A stretch of DNA of 11,195 nucleotides from UBA2259 sp964543485. GTDB taxonomy: Bacteria; Patescibacteriota; Dojkabacteria; SC72. Shown in pieces: positions 11,181 through 11,195 of the stretch; within the stretch, counting starts at the first letter, position 1, and each line of letters begins with the position of its first letter. The stretch is from positions 1 through 11,195 of the forward strand of contig CAZIYI010000015.1 in assembly GCA_964543485.1 (NCBI GenBank), read 5' to 3'. A model generated the notes under the pieces. That model was not told the origin of the DNA and ran no database searches. It saw nothing but the letters and a program-made list of their open reading frames with translations. The position numbers and the translations under genes were made by a program.

Positions 11181-11195
11181 ATTATTAATGTTAAA

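Overview
The window is an AT-rich bacterial chromosome segment using the standard code. Many very small genes, tight spacing, small membrane proteins (DUF3096, lmo0937/DUF5670, YggT types), two tRNA genes without an encoded CCA, a divergent enolase and large disulfide-type surface proteins fit best with a Candidate Phyla Radiation (Patescibacteria) genome or a similar uncultured low-GC bacterium. That assignment is an inference from gene style, not from a phylogenetic marker.

Layout. Positions 1-435 hold the C-terminal end of a polysaccharide flippase-like membrane protein, overlapped by mscL with a C-terminal zinc ribbon (407-874). The minus strand then carries tRNA-Val(CAC), a two-helix membrane protein whose stop codon lies inside that tRNA, a GNAT acetyltransferase, a zinc-ribbon protein, three small membrane proteins (two of them, 2005-2148 and 2185-2322, are under 50 codons) and a ribbon-helix-helix regulator.

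The most unusual part is 3073-6075. Four copies of a repeat of about 34 bp (ATGGTGGGC, 11 variable bases, GCATGGAACTTAAA) occur at 3073, 4096, 4597 and 5514. The first nine bases recur once more at 5998, where they are the 3' end of tRNA-Val(TAC), including its encoded CCA. Exactly one gene lies in each of the four intervals, on alternating strands: a putative ADP-ribosyltransferase-fold protein, a cupin, an Erm/KsgA-type rRNA adenine dimethyltransferase and a DUF5655 protein. Each has a promoter-like sequence of its own, usually an extended -10 just in front of the start codon. This looks like an integron-like or tandem-integration cassette array grown at the 3' end of a tRNA gene, without classical attC sites and without a recombinase in the window.

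Beyond the array are a small cysteine-rich membrane-anchored protein between two tRNA genes, tRNA-Leu(GAG), a full-length but divergent enolase, and a surface pair: a 580-residue secreted protein with 18 cysteines behind a strong leaderless promoter, followed by a signal-peptide protein with two transmembrane helices and a C-terminal SH3-like domain that could anchor or assemble it. Both surface genes point rightward and probably form one operon.
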